Numbered from the stretch's first letter, positions 34,340-46,015 are shown. The stretch: 64,000 bases of DNA from Sorex araneus (GCF_027595985.1 NC_073302.1:98536234-98600233); one strand, 5' to 3'. The notes: a model not told the origin generated them from the letters alone. Numbers and translations: made by a program.

Positions 34340-35440
34340 TAAGTACATTTTAGATGCTTTATTTTTTTATTGACCTTTAGATTGCTATCACATTATCTTA
34401 ACCAATATAGATTTATAAGAACTTAAGGTTGCATGACCCTTTAGATATTTTTTGTAATACTTGTTTGGACTAATATGTATAATTTAAATACTCATATAAA
34501 TTTTAGATCTGCTTATTAGTTTCTCTAACAAAATGTTTGCAGTGGTTTTTACTGTGATCATTCTGAAATTCCAGTTAGTTTGGGGAAAATCAACCTGAGG
34601 TCTCAAGCCTCTCAATATAGAAATGTGGTAGTATATCTCTCTATTTATTTAGGTCTTATAATTTTGTTTTAGCAATATTTTGTACTTTGTATAGGTCTTC
34701 TGTGTATTATACTATAAAAATTCCTAACTAATTATTGTTACAGCATTGAATGTTAATTATTTTTCCCTACAATCTTTTTTGTTCTATATGAATTCTATTG
34801 AGTTTTGTATATCAACCTTACATTTATTAAAGCCACGTATTTGTTTTTAAATACTTTAGAATTTTCTATGCTCTAATTTATTTTTTATTATTTTTTCCAT
34901 AACTAAGAGGGCTTTTATTTAGCTTCTGTGTGGATCATCTTATATTTCTTCTTATTCTTTATGATGCCACTGTTTAAACTAAAAGTAAAATGTTGAATAC
35001 AAGTTGTTAGTCCAGACATTCTGCACTGTCTCGATCATAGGAATAACATTTTGTTTTAATCATGATGTTAATGCTGGGGAACTTTGTTTACTTTTTAAAT
35101 TGAATCACTGTTATTTACACAGTTACAAAGGTGATTTAATTTCAATCATACAATGTTACATTCTTTTTCCTTTCACAATTTCTTCCTGGGGAACTTTTTA
35201 GATACTTCTTCATTGGTTAAAATGGAACATTTAGTAAAATATAAAGTTATTTTTATCATTCATTTTGAATTTTGTCAAATGATTGCTTTAATCTATTTAT
35301 ATGATTCAATTTTACTTCACTTTTATTAATTTGTTGAATGACATTGAGTTTGAACTGTAAGCCAACCTTTCACTTCTAAGATTAAATGACATTTTCTCAT
35401 AATATCCTGGGATTTTTAATATATGACTGATTCAATTTTA
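34340..35440 (-). mobile_element. Ancient L1, ORF2 region
   Basis: T-rich plus strand whose order (TCTCAATATAGAAATGTGG, then TCTATTGAGTTTTGTATATC, then TTTAGAATTTTCTATGC) follows the reverse complement of old L1 ORF2. A 100-bp insertion at 35086-35185 interrupts it. Confidence 0.55.
35086..35185 (-). mobile_element. 100-bp L1 3'-end insertion with TSD
   Basis: Carries only the terminal TTGAATCACTGTTATTTAC, ACAGTTACAAAG and TCATACAATGTT complement. The perfect 12-bp duplication ctggggaacttt lies at 35074-35085 and 35186-35197. Confidence 0.82.
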
Positions 35441-35504
35441 TATTTTGCTAAGAATTAATAATCTTTGAGATATAAAACTTAAGTTATATTTAAAATCATA
35501 TGAG

Positions 35505-35630
35505 GAGGCATAGCACAGCAAGTAAGGTGCTTGCCTTACCTGTGACTAACCTTGTTTGATTCCTGCTCTCTGCTGATCCCTTGAACCCTGCCATACGTGG
35601 TCCCTGAATGCAGAATCACGAGTAAACCTT
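35505..35630 (+). mobile_element. SOR-type SINE, old
   Basis: CATAGCACAGCAAGTAAGG and GCTTGCCTTACC match the head; the body is diverged. Confidence 0.7.
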
Positions 35631-36647
35631 CCTTTCTGTTCTGTGGTTCTGGTAAAGAAAATTTGTTGTGCCAGCAAAGAGAGGCTAAAGACAGAGTGGA
35701 GAAGAAGCAAAATCTCTTCTCAGAAAGCACAGAAAAACTATGAGAGAATGGGAAAACACAGGGCAGGGGCAAATAAATGAATGTGTTTGTAGTAAGGCTT
35801 ATTTTTTTTTAGGGCCTGAGGTGATTGACAGATGAAATTCTTAGAAAATGTTATGTTTGAAGTACTATCTAATCTGTTTTGCTATTCTCCATAAGAACCT
35901 CACTAACAATTATATTTCTCTTCAAGAGGTTGTGAAGATACATCTGTTTTTATTTTTAATGTGGCCATATGATAATATTGGTTTCAAAGCAGGAAGAGAA
36001 AAGCTAGCATGTTACCTAAGACCAAAATACTTATTTAAGAGCAGGTAAATAAAATACATTTGGGGAAATCATGGAAATTCAGTCTGAATGCAGACTGAAT
36101 TGTTGACACATGTGTCAAACGAACTAGAATATTATAAGACCAAATAAAACACCAGATCCCAGGTCCCAGACAATCTTGAAGTGGAATTATTTGTCAAAAA
36201 ACCCACAATTCCTTACATATATTATCCTCTTTTATGTCCAGTGTGTCTCCTAAGATGTTTAGAAACTTTCAGTTCTTGAAGAACTTATCAACAGAACAGT
36301 AGACAAAATATCAACCACCACCAGCATCGCTTAGAAAGACATAAACTATGTCAAGAGGGATCATATAAACTCTAAATGCTGTCTCCATAGAGTTTAATGT
36401 TTTTATTTTTTAGTGATACACAGCACTTGTAAACATGTATAGAAGTGTTTTACTGATAGATACTATTTACTGATCTATTTACTGGTAGATACACAATATA
36501 GAAAAATCAGATTGATGAAGAAAGTTATTATTCAGTAGTCATAGGACAGTGGTTCTCATGCCACTGAATTTTGGGTTTATTATCAAAACCATGTTTGAGG
36601 ATAATAGGGATTTGATATAAATGGAAGACTTAAAGAAATGAAAATTC
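35631..36647. other. No recognised feature
   Basis: Single-copy by eye; short open frames only. Confidence 0.4.
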
Positions 36648-36806
36648 ATGGACTAGAGAGGCAGAGAGCATGGAGTGGAGGTGGAACCATTCTTTGCATG
36701 CAACAGACCTGTGCATGATTCCCAGGACTAACTGCTCCCCAGAATCCCTCAAGGACCAACCCGCTATCACTGCTAATTTTGATCCCAAGACCAAAAAAAA
36801 AAAACA
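36648..36806 (+). mobile_element. SOR-type SINE, old
   Basis: CTTTGCATGCAACAGACC, GATTCCCAGGACTAAC and a poly(A) end are readable in a diverged copy. Confidence 0.65.
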
Positions 36807-37639
36807 ATATATTTTATAATGACAAATAATCTGGTTTTTAATCCAGTTCTGCTAACTATTTCACATAATATTTTGTTAAACACCATAGAATTTATAAAAG
36901 GTTAAAATACAATTGCTATTTACAAACAAAATATTTAAGATTATTTTAGTGGTAGTAAAATAATTTGTGCCAGGTAGGAAACATGGCTCAATATGACAAT
37001 ATTGACAATATCTAAATATCTAAATCCAGATCATGTTGGTTCCAAATCCTGTGTCCTTTACAACAATAGACTCTAGGTAAAGTGAATTGAATATTCTCCT
37101 TAGAGAGTTTCTGTTTAACCACAAACACCTCTGTGTTGTATTCTAGTCATTCCCTCACCACACAAAATCTTCTAGATGTTCTACAATGATTCTTTGTAAA
37201 GTATAGCTATTTTAGTGTTGGGGAGGGGTTTATTGATCTAAGGATGGGTATAGGAATGATATCTCTGACTTTTAAAATTAATGACAAAAATGTAAAATTA
37301 TAGCTATGAAGACTGGGGAGCAGAGGATATCAAACTATAAAGAAAGAGAATTGACATGCATAGAGAAAGAGCCATTTCTTACTGAGATCTCAATCGTTTC
37401 TACTCCAAGAATCTAACACCAATCCTTTCAATGGCCAAGCTACATTTTTCCCATTGTGTTCTACATTTCCATGTTCTGTTATAATTTGTCGATCTGTTTA
37501 GTTTAAGGTAACTCCTACTGGTTTTCTTTACTTATAATCTAGTTTTAACTTCAAAATACGTCAGTTTTTAAAATTAGATGTCAATTTATTATTTAAGATG
37601 TATAAAATCCCTTAGCAAGTTAGAAGCTGACATACCTAT
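36807..37639. other. No recognised feature
   Basis: AT-rich; nothing identifiable. Confidence 0.4.
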
Positions 37640-38880
37640 CTTAATCTAGTACAGGGAGATGTATGTGCCCGCCACTGCTGAGTGCTGTTCTCAGTGTTAT
37701 TTGCTGGGAAGTATACCCTGTCCTCTGAAGAAGATCTTTGAGCACTTCTTGCAAAACTAGTTTCACCTAGAATTCAGTTGCTGTTGCCTTTCCATAAAGC
37801 TCTTCGTTGTTTGTTAATATCTATATGATAATATAGCTGGAATGAGTAACGTTGGTGAGGTGTTCATTTCTTTGAGTTGTTGTACTATATTTTCTTCTGT
37901 TTTCTTCTGGCTCATAGAGCCTTATTATTTGATACATCTGATGTAAATTTTATGAGATTTCCTTTGTATGTAAGTTAAATTTTTATCTTGCTGCTTTCAA
38001 TATATTCTCCAACTTTGGCCTTTGTTATTTTGAGTATAATGATTTTTGAGTATAATTGATTTTACTAGTTGAGTCATTTCTGCTGTAACATTCTGGACCT
38101 TTCAGACCTTGGTGCCTGTATTCCTCAGCTCTGGATAATTCTTATCAATTATTTGTTTAACTATTTTTTTCTTTATTAAATTTATCTTCCAGTTCCTTAG
38201 GGACTCCGATTACTTTTGTAATGTTCCTCTTGAACTCTTTCTATAGCTCTCTTGATTTTGTTTCCTACCAGTTTCCTCCTTCTCATACTTAGCTTCTTGA
38301 TTCTTTGCTCAGTTGCTGTTATTCTCTGAAGAGATTCTGTATAATTTTTAAACCACCTATATGCTCTTCATTTGTCATTTCTGATTGTAGTTGTTCTCTT
38401 ATTTAAACTCTAATACTTTATTGTGACTATTGTACTATAGTTTCTTTGAGCTCATTAAACATCCTTCTAACGGTGTCACTGAAGACATTGTATGAGAATT
38501 TACTGACCTGGCTGATGTTTGTGACTTCTGTGATATTGTTTTACTTATTGAACTTGGTGGGCTTCTGTGTGTTTCCTCTCCTGGTTTTCTAATGTTTTTG
38601 CTGTACTGAGGAATGGTGGGGGTAGTGAGTTTTTGTTGTTAGAAGTTGCTGAAGAATTAGGCTGCTGTTGCTCTCCTCCATCTCTGCCTATCTTCACCAA
38701 GTTACCGGAAGTATAACTATGATCTGCATCTAATTTGATTTGTCACACAGCCACACATGTGACCCTCTGTTTTAGGAGCTGTGGTATGGGTCTTTTAATA
38801 TGGTGCAGATAAGACGTGGAGGCTGCTTGGACCTAGACGAAAGGAGGACCTTTGTCTCCTATTCCAAAGGTGGAGCAGCA
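37640..38880 (-). mobile_element. Ancient L1 or HAL1, 5'/ORF1 side
   Basis: The plus strand reads as the reverse complement of the 5' half of old L1: TTTTCTTCTGGCTC, CTTGCTGCTTTCAA, TTTGAGTATAATG, then TTAGGGACTCCGATTAC. No open frame remains. Exact subfamily unknown. Confidence 0.6.
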
Positions 38881-38889
38881 AGCATACAT

Positions 38890-39345
38890 CAGAGTTGATT
38901 TTTTTTTAGTTTAATGTAATATATATTTTGCTGAATGACCGTGAGCAACACTTACAAAACTTTCATGTTTGAGTTTTAGTTATACAATGATTCAAAACCC
39001 ATTCCTCCACCAGTGCACATTCTCCACCACCAATCTCCCCAGTATCCCTCCCTATCCCCTCCTACTCCTCCATGGCAGGCAGTTTCCCTCCTACTCTCTC
39101 CCTATTTATGGGCATTATGGTTTGCAATAGAGATAATGAGAGGATATCGTGTTTGACTGCATCCTCTCCCTCTCCCTCTTCCAAGGGAAGGGAAGAAGGA
39201 TCATCAACAGCAAAAAAACAGCTGCAGAGGCAACACCTAGAACCGACTTTATGCTCAGGAGAGTAGGTTCTGACTCCTCCCCACGGTTCAGGTTCTCTAC
39301 TTGATCAGAGAAACTTCTCTGGTAACGAACTATAGAAATGATCCT
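38890..39345 (-). mobile_element. L1-like 3' end, type E
   Basis: T-rich start, then GAATGACCGTGAGC, TTATACAATGATTC and a C-rich block (39004-39075): the inverted 3' end. The inner part (39150-39300) matches 1006-1191 in the opposite orientation. Confidence 0.75.
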
Positions 39346-39602
39346 TAAAAATATAGTCTTCCCAAAGCTGAGTTTTATCGAGAATATAAATTCGCAAAAT
39401 TTTGCTGGCCTCAAAGATAAAGCTGGCTCTGTAAGACTATAGATCTTTTCTTACGTAGATCTGGTGTATATAAATACATGACTCTATGAGACACTTGAGG
39501 TCAGACAGATGTCCTCATTCATGCAAACTAGCAAATAGCTTTTTTAGAAAATGGTGATTTTAAGATAGCAGCACAGTTATTCAAATGAGTTAGCATTAAG
39601 TC

Positions 39603-40030
39603 CAATCCAGACTTTGAGTCAAATTGACCTGAGCTTAAATCTGAGGTGCCTGAGTGATCTAGTAGAGTCACTTAGTCTCACAGAATTTTTCAGTTCAGAA
39701 AATATGGATAATAATATGTATCCAAAATTATGGTTGCATGTATTAAAAATGAACGAATTATGCAAAGGGCCTGAATGATAACAGCAGGCAGGGCATTTGC
39801 CTTGCATGCAGCCAACCTGGGTTTGATCCCTAGCATCCCATATGGTCCCTGAGGCATCATCAAGAGTAATACCTGAGTAATACATCAGGAGTAATCCCTG
39901 AGTTCCAGGTGCAGCTCCCACACTGAAAAAAAAAAACAGCAGAAAAGGAAAAAATACAAATGATACTAAGTAGCTAAACACAGTATCTGGCATGGAATCC
40001 GCACTCAGTAGTGTTCTCTATTACTTGACA
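39603..40030 (+). mobile_element. MIR, interrupted by a SINE
   Basis: GAGTCAAATTGACCTGAGC to AAAATATGGATAATAATATG (39603-39760), then CACAGTATCTGGCATGGA and CACTCAGTAG (39975-40015) follow the MIR core and 3' order. The SOR copy at 39764-39938 sits between. This is a pan-mammalian relic. Confidence 0.6.
39764..39938 (+). mobile_element. SOR-type SINE
   Basis: CATTTGCCTTGCATGCAGCC, TTTGATCCCTAGCATCCC and ATATGGTCC are clear. An internal GAGTAATAC duplication lies near 39863-39880. Confidence 0.88.
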
Positions 40031-40949
40031 CCATTGCTTATTGCTCCATTGGTAATAAATTGCCCTGTAATTTTATTTCTTACTTTTAAATGCAATTTGT
40101 TTAACAGATCCATCCTCTCCTGCCTCATTTTCTTTTTTTTCCTTCTATTTCTTGTCTCTTTCTTCTGCCTAAAATATTAACTCCATTAAGCACAACTAAA
40201 TATATAATTGCTTCTCTGAAAGTTAATATTACAGTGGAGAAAATTTTATGGTAATACACCAACACAGGTTAAGCGTAACAGAGAAAAAGCACTGCACTTA
40301 GATGATGCAAATAAGGTATTTGTCTCATTCTGGAGTCTAAAGAAATTTCCTGGTACCCTGTTCCCAAGTCACTATTTGGAGAAAGTATTCCCAGGAGAGC
40401 TCTTGGATCTATCTGTGACCCACTAAAAGGAAATTAAAACTCCTTTCTGTAATCAGTTAAGATTTGGAAATTAACATTACAACTCCTGGAGCTAATTTCA
40501 TGGGATAACTTATCTTCTCCAAACTATAGTTCTATATCTGAGTACAAATGCTTATGCTATGGACACCTAAATATAGATCCAGAAACAAATATACTTCATC
40601 CAGCTCCCCAGTTTTGGAAGTGCACCATGATCTCTGGGCAACCAGAGCCTGCCCAGGAGACCTACTTACACTAATAGATAATAAGAATCCTGGGACACCT
40701 ACAACGTAGATCTTTCAAACATCCAAGATAAGCATTCAGAATCACAGTGATTAGCTGCTTACTTAGCTGAATAAGACATTCAATTCAAAAGCTGAAGAGC
40801 ATTCAAATATGGGAAAAGATAATAGGAGAATGATGCAATTAGAAATCACTGATCTGAAGAACAAAATATAATTTAAAATAAAATATAATCCACAGCAGAA
40901 TGAGAGACTAGAAATGAATCAGTGAAATAGAAGACAAAATACAGGAAAT
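40031..40949. other. No clear feature
   Basis: Mostly single-copy. Bases 40790-40945 weakly resemble old L1 ORF1 DNA. Confidence 0.35.
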
Positions 40950-41485
40950 TCACTTCACTTGTCTTCCTGTTGATCTCCGATTTGCTCGAGCAGGTGCCAG
41001 TAATGTCTCCATTTGTTCCTGTCGCATGCTAGTGTAGCCCAATGATATCTGATCGCTCCAGGAACAGGAAGAGCCTCAAACCATTCATGCAGGGTTTTGA
41101 CAAAGAAGTCGGACCATCTCTTAAGTGGGCCGCCATGTGGTCTTTTGACGTCCCGTGGAATCCAGTCCGTAACAGCTCTAGTCCAGCGGTCATCTCTGAA
41201 TCGCATTGCATGTCCGGCCCATCTGATTTTTGATGTCTTGGCAAACGAGACAGTGTCCCTGATTCTTGACCATCGATGGAGGTCGTTACTCTGGATTCCT
41301 TCTCTCACTTGAGTGAGATGTGATACTTCTAGCAGAGCTTTTTCCATTCCTCTTTGGGATACACGAATAACATTCTCATCCTGTTTGTGCAGGGCCCAGG
41401 TCTCTGAGGCGTACGTTAGTGCAGGAAGAACAGTGGAATCGAAAAGATGTCTATCCTGAAAGCTATGAGTAAACCCCAAAATCAT
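40950..41485 (-). mobile_element. RTE LINE, 3'-terminal fragment
   Basis: Carries the final ~530 bases of an RTE-clade LINE on the minus strand. The stop codon complement is at 40955-40957. Almost no 3' UTR follows, typical of RTE elements. It lies 225 bases from the longer copy at 41710-44480 and has the same orientation. Confidence 0.88.
40955..41485 (-). pseudogene. RTE ORF2 C-terminus, 176 open codons
   Basis: C-terminal domain of an RTE-family endonuclease/reverse transcriptase. Visible hallmarks are LTYASETWALHKQDE near the start and KIRWAGHAMRFRDDRWTR in the middle, then a PHGGPLKRWSDFF block. These are characteristic of the RTE clade, best known from nematodes, and not of L1. The frame is intact to the end, but the fragment lacks the catalytic EN and RT domains. 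The last 20 codons provide the sequence found as the tail of the short SINE. Confidence 0.9.
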
Positions 41486-41549
41486 CTATATAAGAGTTCT
41501 GATGAAAATGATATTAGATCCTTCTAATGAAACCCTATTATACCTCATG

Positions 41550-41708
41550 GGCTGAGAAACAGTGCAGCTGGTAGAGTGCTAGCCTTGCACACAGCTGACA
41601 GATTCAGTCACTGGCATCCCATACAGTACATTAAGACCTGTGAGGGCTGATACCTGAGTGCAGAGCCAGGAGAATGCCCTGAGCACTGCCAGCTGTGGTT
41701 CCAAAACA
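41550..41708 (+). mobile_element. SOR-type SINE
   Basis: Sits between the two RTE copies. GTGCAGCTGGTAGAGTGC and CATCCCATACAGTAC mark a diverged copy. Confidence 0.8.
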
Positions 41709-42489
41709 ACTTGTCACTTATCACCCTGTTGATCTTCGATTTGCTCAAGCGGGTGCCAGTAACATCTCCATTCATCCCTGTCCCATGCTAGTGTAGCCCA
41801 ATGGCATCTGCTCACTCCAGGAACACGAAAAACCTCAATGCGTTCGTTCGTTCAGGATTTTGATAAAGAAGTCTGATCATCTCGTAGGTGGGTGGCCACG
41901 CAGTCTTTTGACATCCGGTGGAATTAGTCAGTAACAGCCCTAGTCCAGCGGTCATCTCTAAATCACATTATGTGTCCAGCCCATCTGGTTTTTGACGCCT
42001 TGGCAAATGAGACAGCGGCCCTGATTCTTGATCATCGACAGAGGTCGGAACTCTGGATTCCTTCTCTCACTTGAGTGAAACATGATACTTACTCCAAGCA
42101 TAACTCTTTCCATTTCTCTTTGGGATAGCTGAATAGCGTTTTTGTCCTGTTTTCTTAGGGCCCAGGTCTCTGAGGCTTATGTTAGTGCAGAAAGAATGGT
42201 GGAGTTGAAAAGATGTGCCCAGAGCCGGAGGTTCTTCATACTCTTATTTTTTGATGCTCTTGAAGGCATTCCATGCTGCTCTCTTCTTCCTGCGCAGTTC
42301 TGGTGCCAAGTCGTTCCTCATGTTGAGTTCTTAACCCAGGTACATATAGCTGCTGCATTCAGAGATGTTCATTCCATTGAGAGCAAATGGAACGTCAGGG
42401 ATTAGTTCATTTTTCATGAACATTGTATGGTAAGATTCAGCTGTAGTCTGATATTTCCACACTCGTGGTCTAAGTGGGCCAGAATTTGT

Positions 42490-43480
42490 GCCGCTTAGCT
42501 AATGTTTGGTGTTATGACAACGATGTCATCAACAAAGCAGAGGTGGTGTAGTTGCCGACCGTCTATCTTCACTTCCATTCCTTCCCATTCCAGTCATCAC
42601 ATGACATTCTCAAGGACGGCACTGAAGAGTTTCAGTGAAATAGTATCACCATGCCGAACCACTCTATTTACGTCAATGATCGCTTCCTTGTAGAATGGTG
42701 AGATTGTAATATAGCTCACGGAGGATCTTGATGTACTGAGTTTGAATGCCCTGTTTGGCTAGGGCTTTGATGACCACTTCAGTCTCAACAGAATCAAAGG
42801 CCTTCTTTAAATCAAAGAAAGTTAGAGCGGCATCTTGAACTTTAGTGAAACTTCACTGAGCTTGGTCACTGTGTGTGGATATGGTCAATCGTGCTGAATC
42901 TTTTTCAGAAACCGGCTTGCGTGCATGGTTGTCCTTTGTCTAGTGCTATGCCTATTCTATTGAGGATGATTCAAGTGAACAACTTGTAGACGATGGACAA
43001 TAGGTAGATTGGGCGATAGTTGCCAATTTCGTGGATGTCTCCCTTCTTGTACAACAGAACAGTTGCGCTGGTTTTCCATTGGGATGGAACCTTGCATTTG
43101 GACAGGTAGCATGTGAAGAGCTGAGCCAATGTATTGATGAGGCCTGGACCAGGTGCTGTATGCTTCTTTACCAACAAAATAGCGTGTCAAATTTTGGAAG
43201 GGAGGACGTTGGGAATGACATATCCATCTTGTGGAATTTGGTATGTGGGCAAGTGGATGTGGCTGTAGAAGAGATCCAAGTAGAAGTCATAAATAATACT
43301 CTCCATTGCCTTTCTGGAAGATGTGATAGATCCATCAGGACGTTGGAGGGTAGTCATCTTGGTATTGTAGTTGGCGAAGGACAGGCGAGCATTGTGAATA
43401 TTTTTCCCAACTTCTACCGCATTGACCAACACTGTTGCTCTTCTCTCTTTGAGGTCTTCCTGTATCACTTCTCTGCACAG
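42490..43480 (-). pseudogene. RTE reverse-transcriptase domain, frameshifted
   Basis: RT blocks in order on the minus strand: PSQWKTSATVLLYKKGD and IGNYRPI (about 43020-43090), LKKAFDSVETEVVIKAL (about 42765-42815), and the catalytic box FVDD at 42525-42536. At least two frame changes and several stops separate the blocks, so no protein can be made from this copy. Confidence 0.87.
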
Positions 43481-43519
43481 CTTTGAGAGCTTGGACGTTA
43501 GCTTGTGGTTGCCTGAGGC

Positions 43520-44137
43520 TCATGCCAAGCCACATTGGCAAGTGAGCTTGAGAGTTTCCGAAGACCGGCATCTGTTTGTGACTTTCCCACTCTCGACATT
43601 TCTTGAGCAGTCATGGAGGTGCTGAACCAGTCGATCGTATTCCTCATTGATGTTGTCAACGACAACATCTTCACTTGTTGCCGCAGGAGTGCCAAAAAGC
43701 TCCCAGTTGGTGGTCATTCTGGGAGTTCTCTTCTTAAAATTAAACTTTGCAATCCTTTCTCCCCGCCCTGTGAAGTAGAATTTTGAGTGAAGGAAATTGT
43801 GGCTTGATCCCATTTGGAATTTTGGGACTACAGTGAAATCAGTCAGGCAAAACCATTGATTGAATGTGATATGGTCAATTTCATTGTGGAACTGTCCACT
43901 GGGAGATTCCCATGTCCAACGTTTAGATATGACCTTCCAGAACTGTGAATTACCATGTATGGTCTTGGTCGACATGATGAACTCGGACAGTCTCTCACCC
44001 TGTTTGTTCCATTCTAGGCCATGGGTCCCGATGTGGAGTTCTTCGGGTGACCTTCTCAGTCCTATATTTGCATTGAAATCACGGACAATGATCTTGTAGA
44101 AGGTGTGGTCTTCTTTATAGAACTTCTCCAACTCCAT
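43520..44137 (-). pseudogene. RTE endonuclease domain fragment, 205 codons
   Basis: AP-endonuclease-like domain. DFNANIG (about residues 20-26) is the conserved metal/substrate motif, and HNEIDHITF (84-92) carries the Asp-His motif near the end of the fold. WNKQGERLSEF between them fits RTE endonucleases. The earlier catalytic Asn and Glu motifs lie upstream in a stop-broken region (44140-44480). It would nick target DNA to prime reverse transcription in an intact element; here it is dead. Confidence 0.88.
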
Positions 44138-44540
44138 GTAGAACTTCTCAATTTCTTCTTCATTGTAGTTGGGTGTTGGTGCTTAGACAACGAAGATAGA
44201 AACTGATGGCAGTTAGCCATATCTATTCAAGCGTAATCTTCCAATTCGGGTTGTTAAGCATTCAAATAAATCAATGTTCATGGCCAAATCCGTGTTGACA
44301 AGGACACTGACACCACCAGGACCTCTATTGTCTCATGTTCTGAGGAACAGTTCTCCAGTGTCAAAAATGGTGTGATGTGATCAATGCCTTCTTGTCTCCG
44401 ATTCCCAGTGATTAGACCCAGACGACCTCACCCTGCTGGGGCAAGATAAATACCTAATTGGCCGACCTCCACTACCTCCACTTCCACGGCTGCAAGACAC
44501 TTCATAAGACACTTAATACTTAATTTCCATAATTACCGCA

Positions 44541-44571
44541 CCATATTTGATGAGATTCAAATATGGTGTGA
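44541..44571. repeat. Short perfect inverted repeat
   Basis: Arms CACCATATTTGA and TCAAATATGGTG with a loop of about 6 bases form a hairpin. It lies between the RTE 5' truncation point and the long RTE-tailed element. Confidence 0.8.
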
Positions 44572-44828
44572 ACCATGGGGACACCTGTAAGGGCGATTAG
44601 AGGCAGCCCTAAAAGTCTCCATCCCTCTCAGAGAGCCCCAAAAGCTACTGAGAGTATTCTGCCCACATGGCAGAGCCTGGAAAGCTACCCATGGCATATT
44701 CGATATGCCAAAAACAGTAACAATGGGCCTCATTCCCCTGACACTGAAAGAGCCCCCAATAAGGCAGCGTTAAGAAGTATGAGCAAGAAGAGGCTGATAA
44801 AATCTCAGGGACGAATTAGACTGCCAAA
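44560..44828 (+). mobile_element. Long RTE-tailed element, internal part
   Basis: The SINE-like body (CTGCCCACATGGCAGAGCC, ATATGCCAAAAACAGTAAC) is followed by the extra ~100 bases seen at 10340-10430 (GAGCCCCCAATAAGGCAGC, AAATCTCAGGGACGAAT). It stops just before the RTE-like tail. Confidence 0.7.
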
Positions 44829-44857
44829 ATGAAGAAGGACTAAAGTGATTGTACTTA

Positions 44858-44919
44858 AAATTTTTTTTATTATTATTATTTTATTTTTATTTAATCACTG
44901 TGAGGTAGTTACAAGCTTT
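44858..44919 (-). mobile_element. Very short L1 3'-end fragment
   Basis: T/A-rich sequence followed by TTTAATCACTGTGAGG and TAGTTACAAGC is the complement of an L1 terminus of ~60 bases. No target duplication was identified. Confidence 0.6.
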
Positions 44920-44937
44920 TGGGTCACATCAAATGTT

Positions 44938-45065
44938 TGGATTACATCAAACTAAAAAGCTTCTGCACTTTAAAAGAAACAGTGACCAAAATACAGAAAG
45001 AACCCACAGAATGGGAAAGAATATTTACCAAATACCCTCTGATAAGGGATTAATATCCAGGATAT
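44938..45065 (+). mobile_element. L1 ORF2 C-terminal scrap
   Basis: AAGCTTCTGCACTTTAAAAG to GGATTAATATCCAGGATATT corresponds to the block seen at 8268-8380. It is cut abruptly by RTE sequence at about 45066. Confidence 0.8.
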
Positions 45066-45205
45066 TGTCTTTACTTTCAACGTACGTACACTGACATCAG
45101 AAGCATCTATCGAGGACCTGATGGTGCAAGCACAGAAGATCAAGTACGACATCATTGGTCTGACTCTGACCAAAACAACAAAACCACAACAATAGCAACA
45201 AAAAG
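45066..45205 (+). pseudogene. RTE endonuclease start, detached
   Basis: The plus strand encodes FNVRTLTSEASIEDL and KIKYDIIGLT, the N-terminal beta-strand and Asn motif of RTE endonucleases, which the copy at 41710-44480 lacks. It breaks off after ~40 codons in an A/C-rich stretch. Because of its opposite orientation and L1 flanks, it may be a rearranged 5' end or a separate insertion. Confidence 0.75.
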
Positions 45206-45541
45206 GAACCACAGCACCTCAGAAATACAAGAGATAATATAAGATTAACATTAATAACTTTATGCCAATCTTGAAGAAATCAATAAATTTCTAGAGTTCT
45301 TAAAGCTTCTAAAACTGAGTTAGGAAGGTAGGCATATTGCTATAAGGAAAGTTGAGCCAGTTATCAAAAATCTTCCAAAGAATAAAAGTCCTGGGCCAGA
45401 TGAGTTCATTGGGGCATTTTCTAAACTTTCAAAGAGTGTCTTCTACCATTTTTCAAGCTCTTCCAGGAAGTGGAAAAAACAGTAATTTCCCTGAAACACT
45501 TTTTATGAGACCAACATTACCTTGATGCCAAACTTTAACAC

Positions 45542-45770
45542 TGTCATCCTGTTGCTCATCGAGCAGGCACCAGTAATATCTCTCATTGAGAGACTTATTG
45601 TTACTGTTTTTGGCATATCCAATATGCACAGGTAGCTTGCCAGGCTCTGGCGTGCGGGCTCCATACTCTCAGTAGCTTGTCGGGCTCTCTGAGAGGGGCG
45701 GAGGAATGGAACCAGGCTCAGCCGAGTGAAAGGAGAAAGCCCAACCACTGTGCTATTGCTCGCTCCAGCC
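45542..45770 (-). mobile_element. RTE-tailed SINE with TSD
   Basis: Full-length inverted copy between caaactttaacac (45529-45541) and caaactctaacac (45771-45783), one mismatch. The head end reads CTATTGCTCGCTCCAGCC with a 4-base duplication. Confidence 0.93.
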
Positions 45771-46015
45771 CAAACTCTAACACATCACTAAAAAAAAAGA
45801 AGAAGAAAATTTCATAGTAACCTGTCAGATGATCATATATGCAAAGATTCACAATAAAATATTTCTGATTAAGATATAACAGTATGTTAAATGCATCATG
45901 ACCAAGTGGGATTCATTCTAGAGAAATAAGGATAGTTCAGAATGTGCAAATCAATTAGCGTGATATCCAACATCACTAAAAAGAAAGTAAAACTTAGATG
46001 TTTAGAAAATATTTG

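Larger units (their letters stand above)
41710..44480 (-). mobile_element. RTE LINE, about 2.8 kb, 5'-truncated
   Basis: Reading on the minus strand from 44480: mid and C-terminal endonuclease, a linker, reverse transcriptase, and C-terminal domain ending near 41712. The N-terminal endonuclease start is missing; a matching start sequence lies at 45066-45205 in the opposite orientation. The copy has several stops and frameshifts. It is the largest RTE piece in the window and resembles the published S. araneus RTE1_Sar by clade and host, though I could not compare sequences. Confidence 0.9.

Noticed and set aside
40950-44480. BovB or L1 as the identity of the minus-strand LINE
   Set aside because: The motifs RWAGHAMRF and DDRWT, the FVDD box and the near absence of a 3' UTR fit the nematode-type RTE group better. 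L1 has FADD and a different C-terminus.
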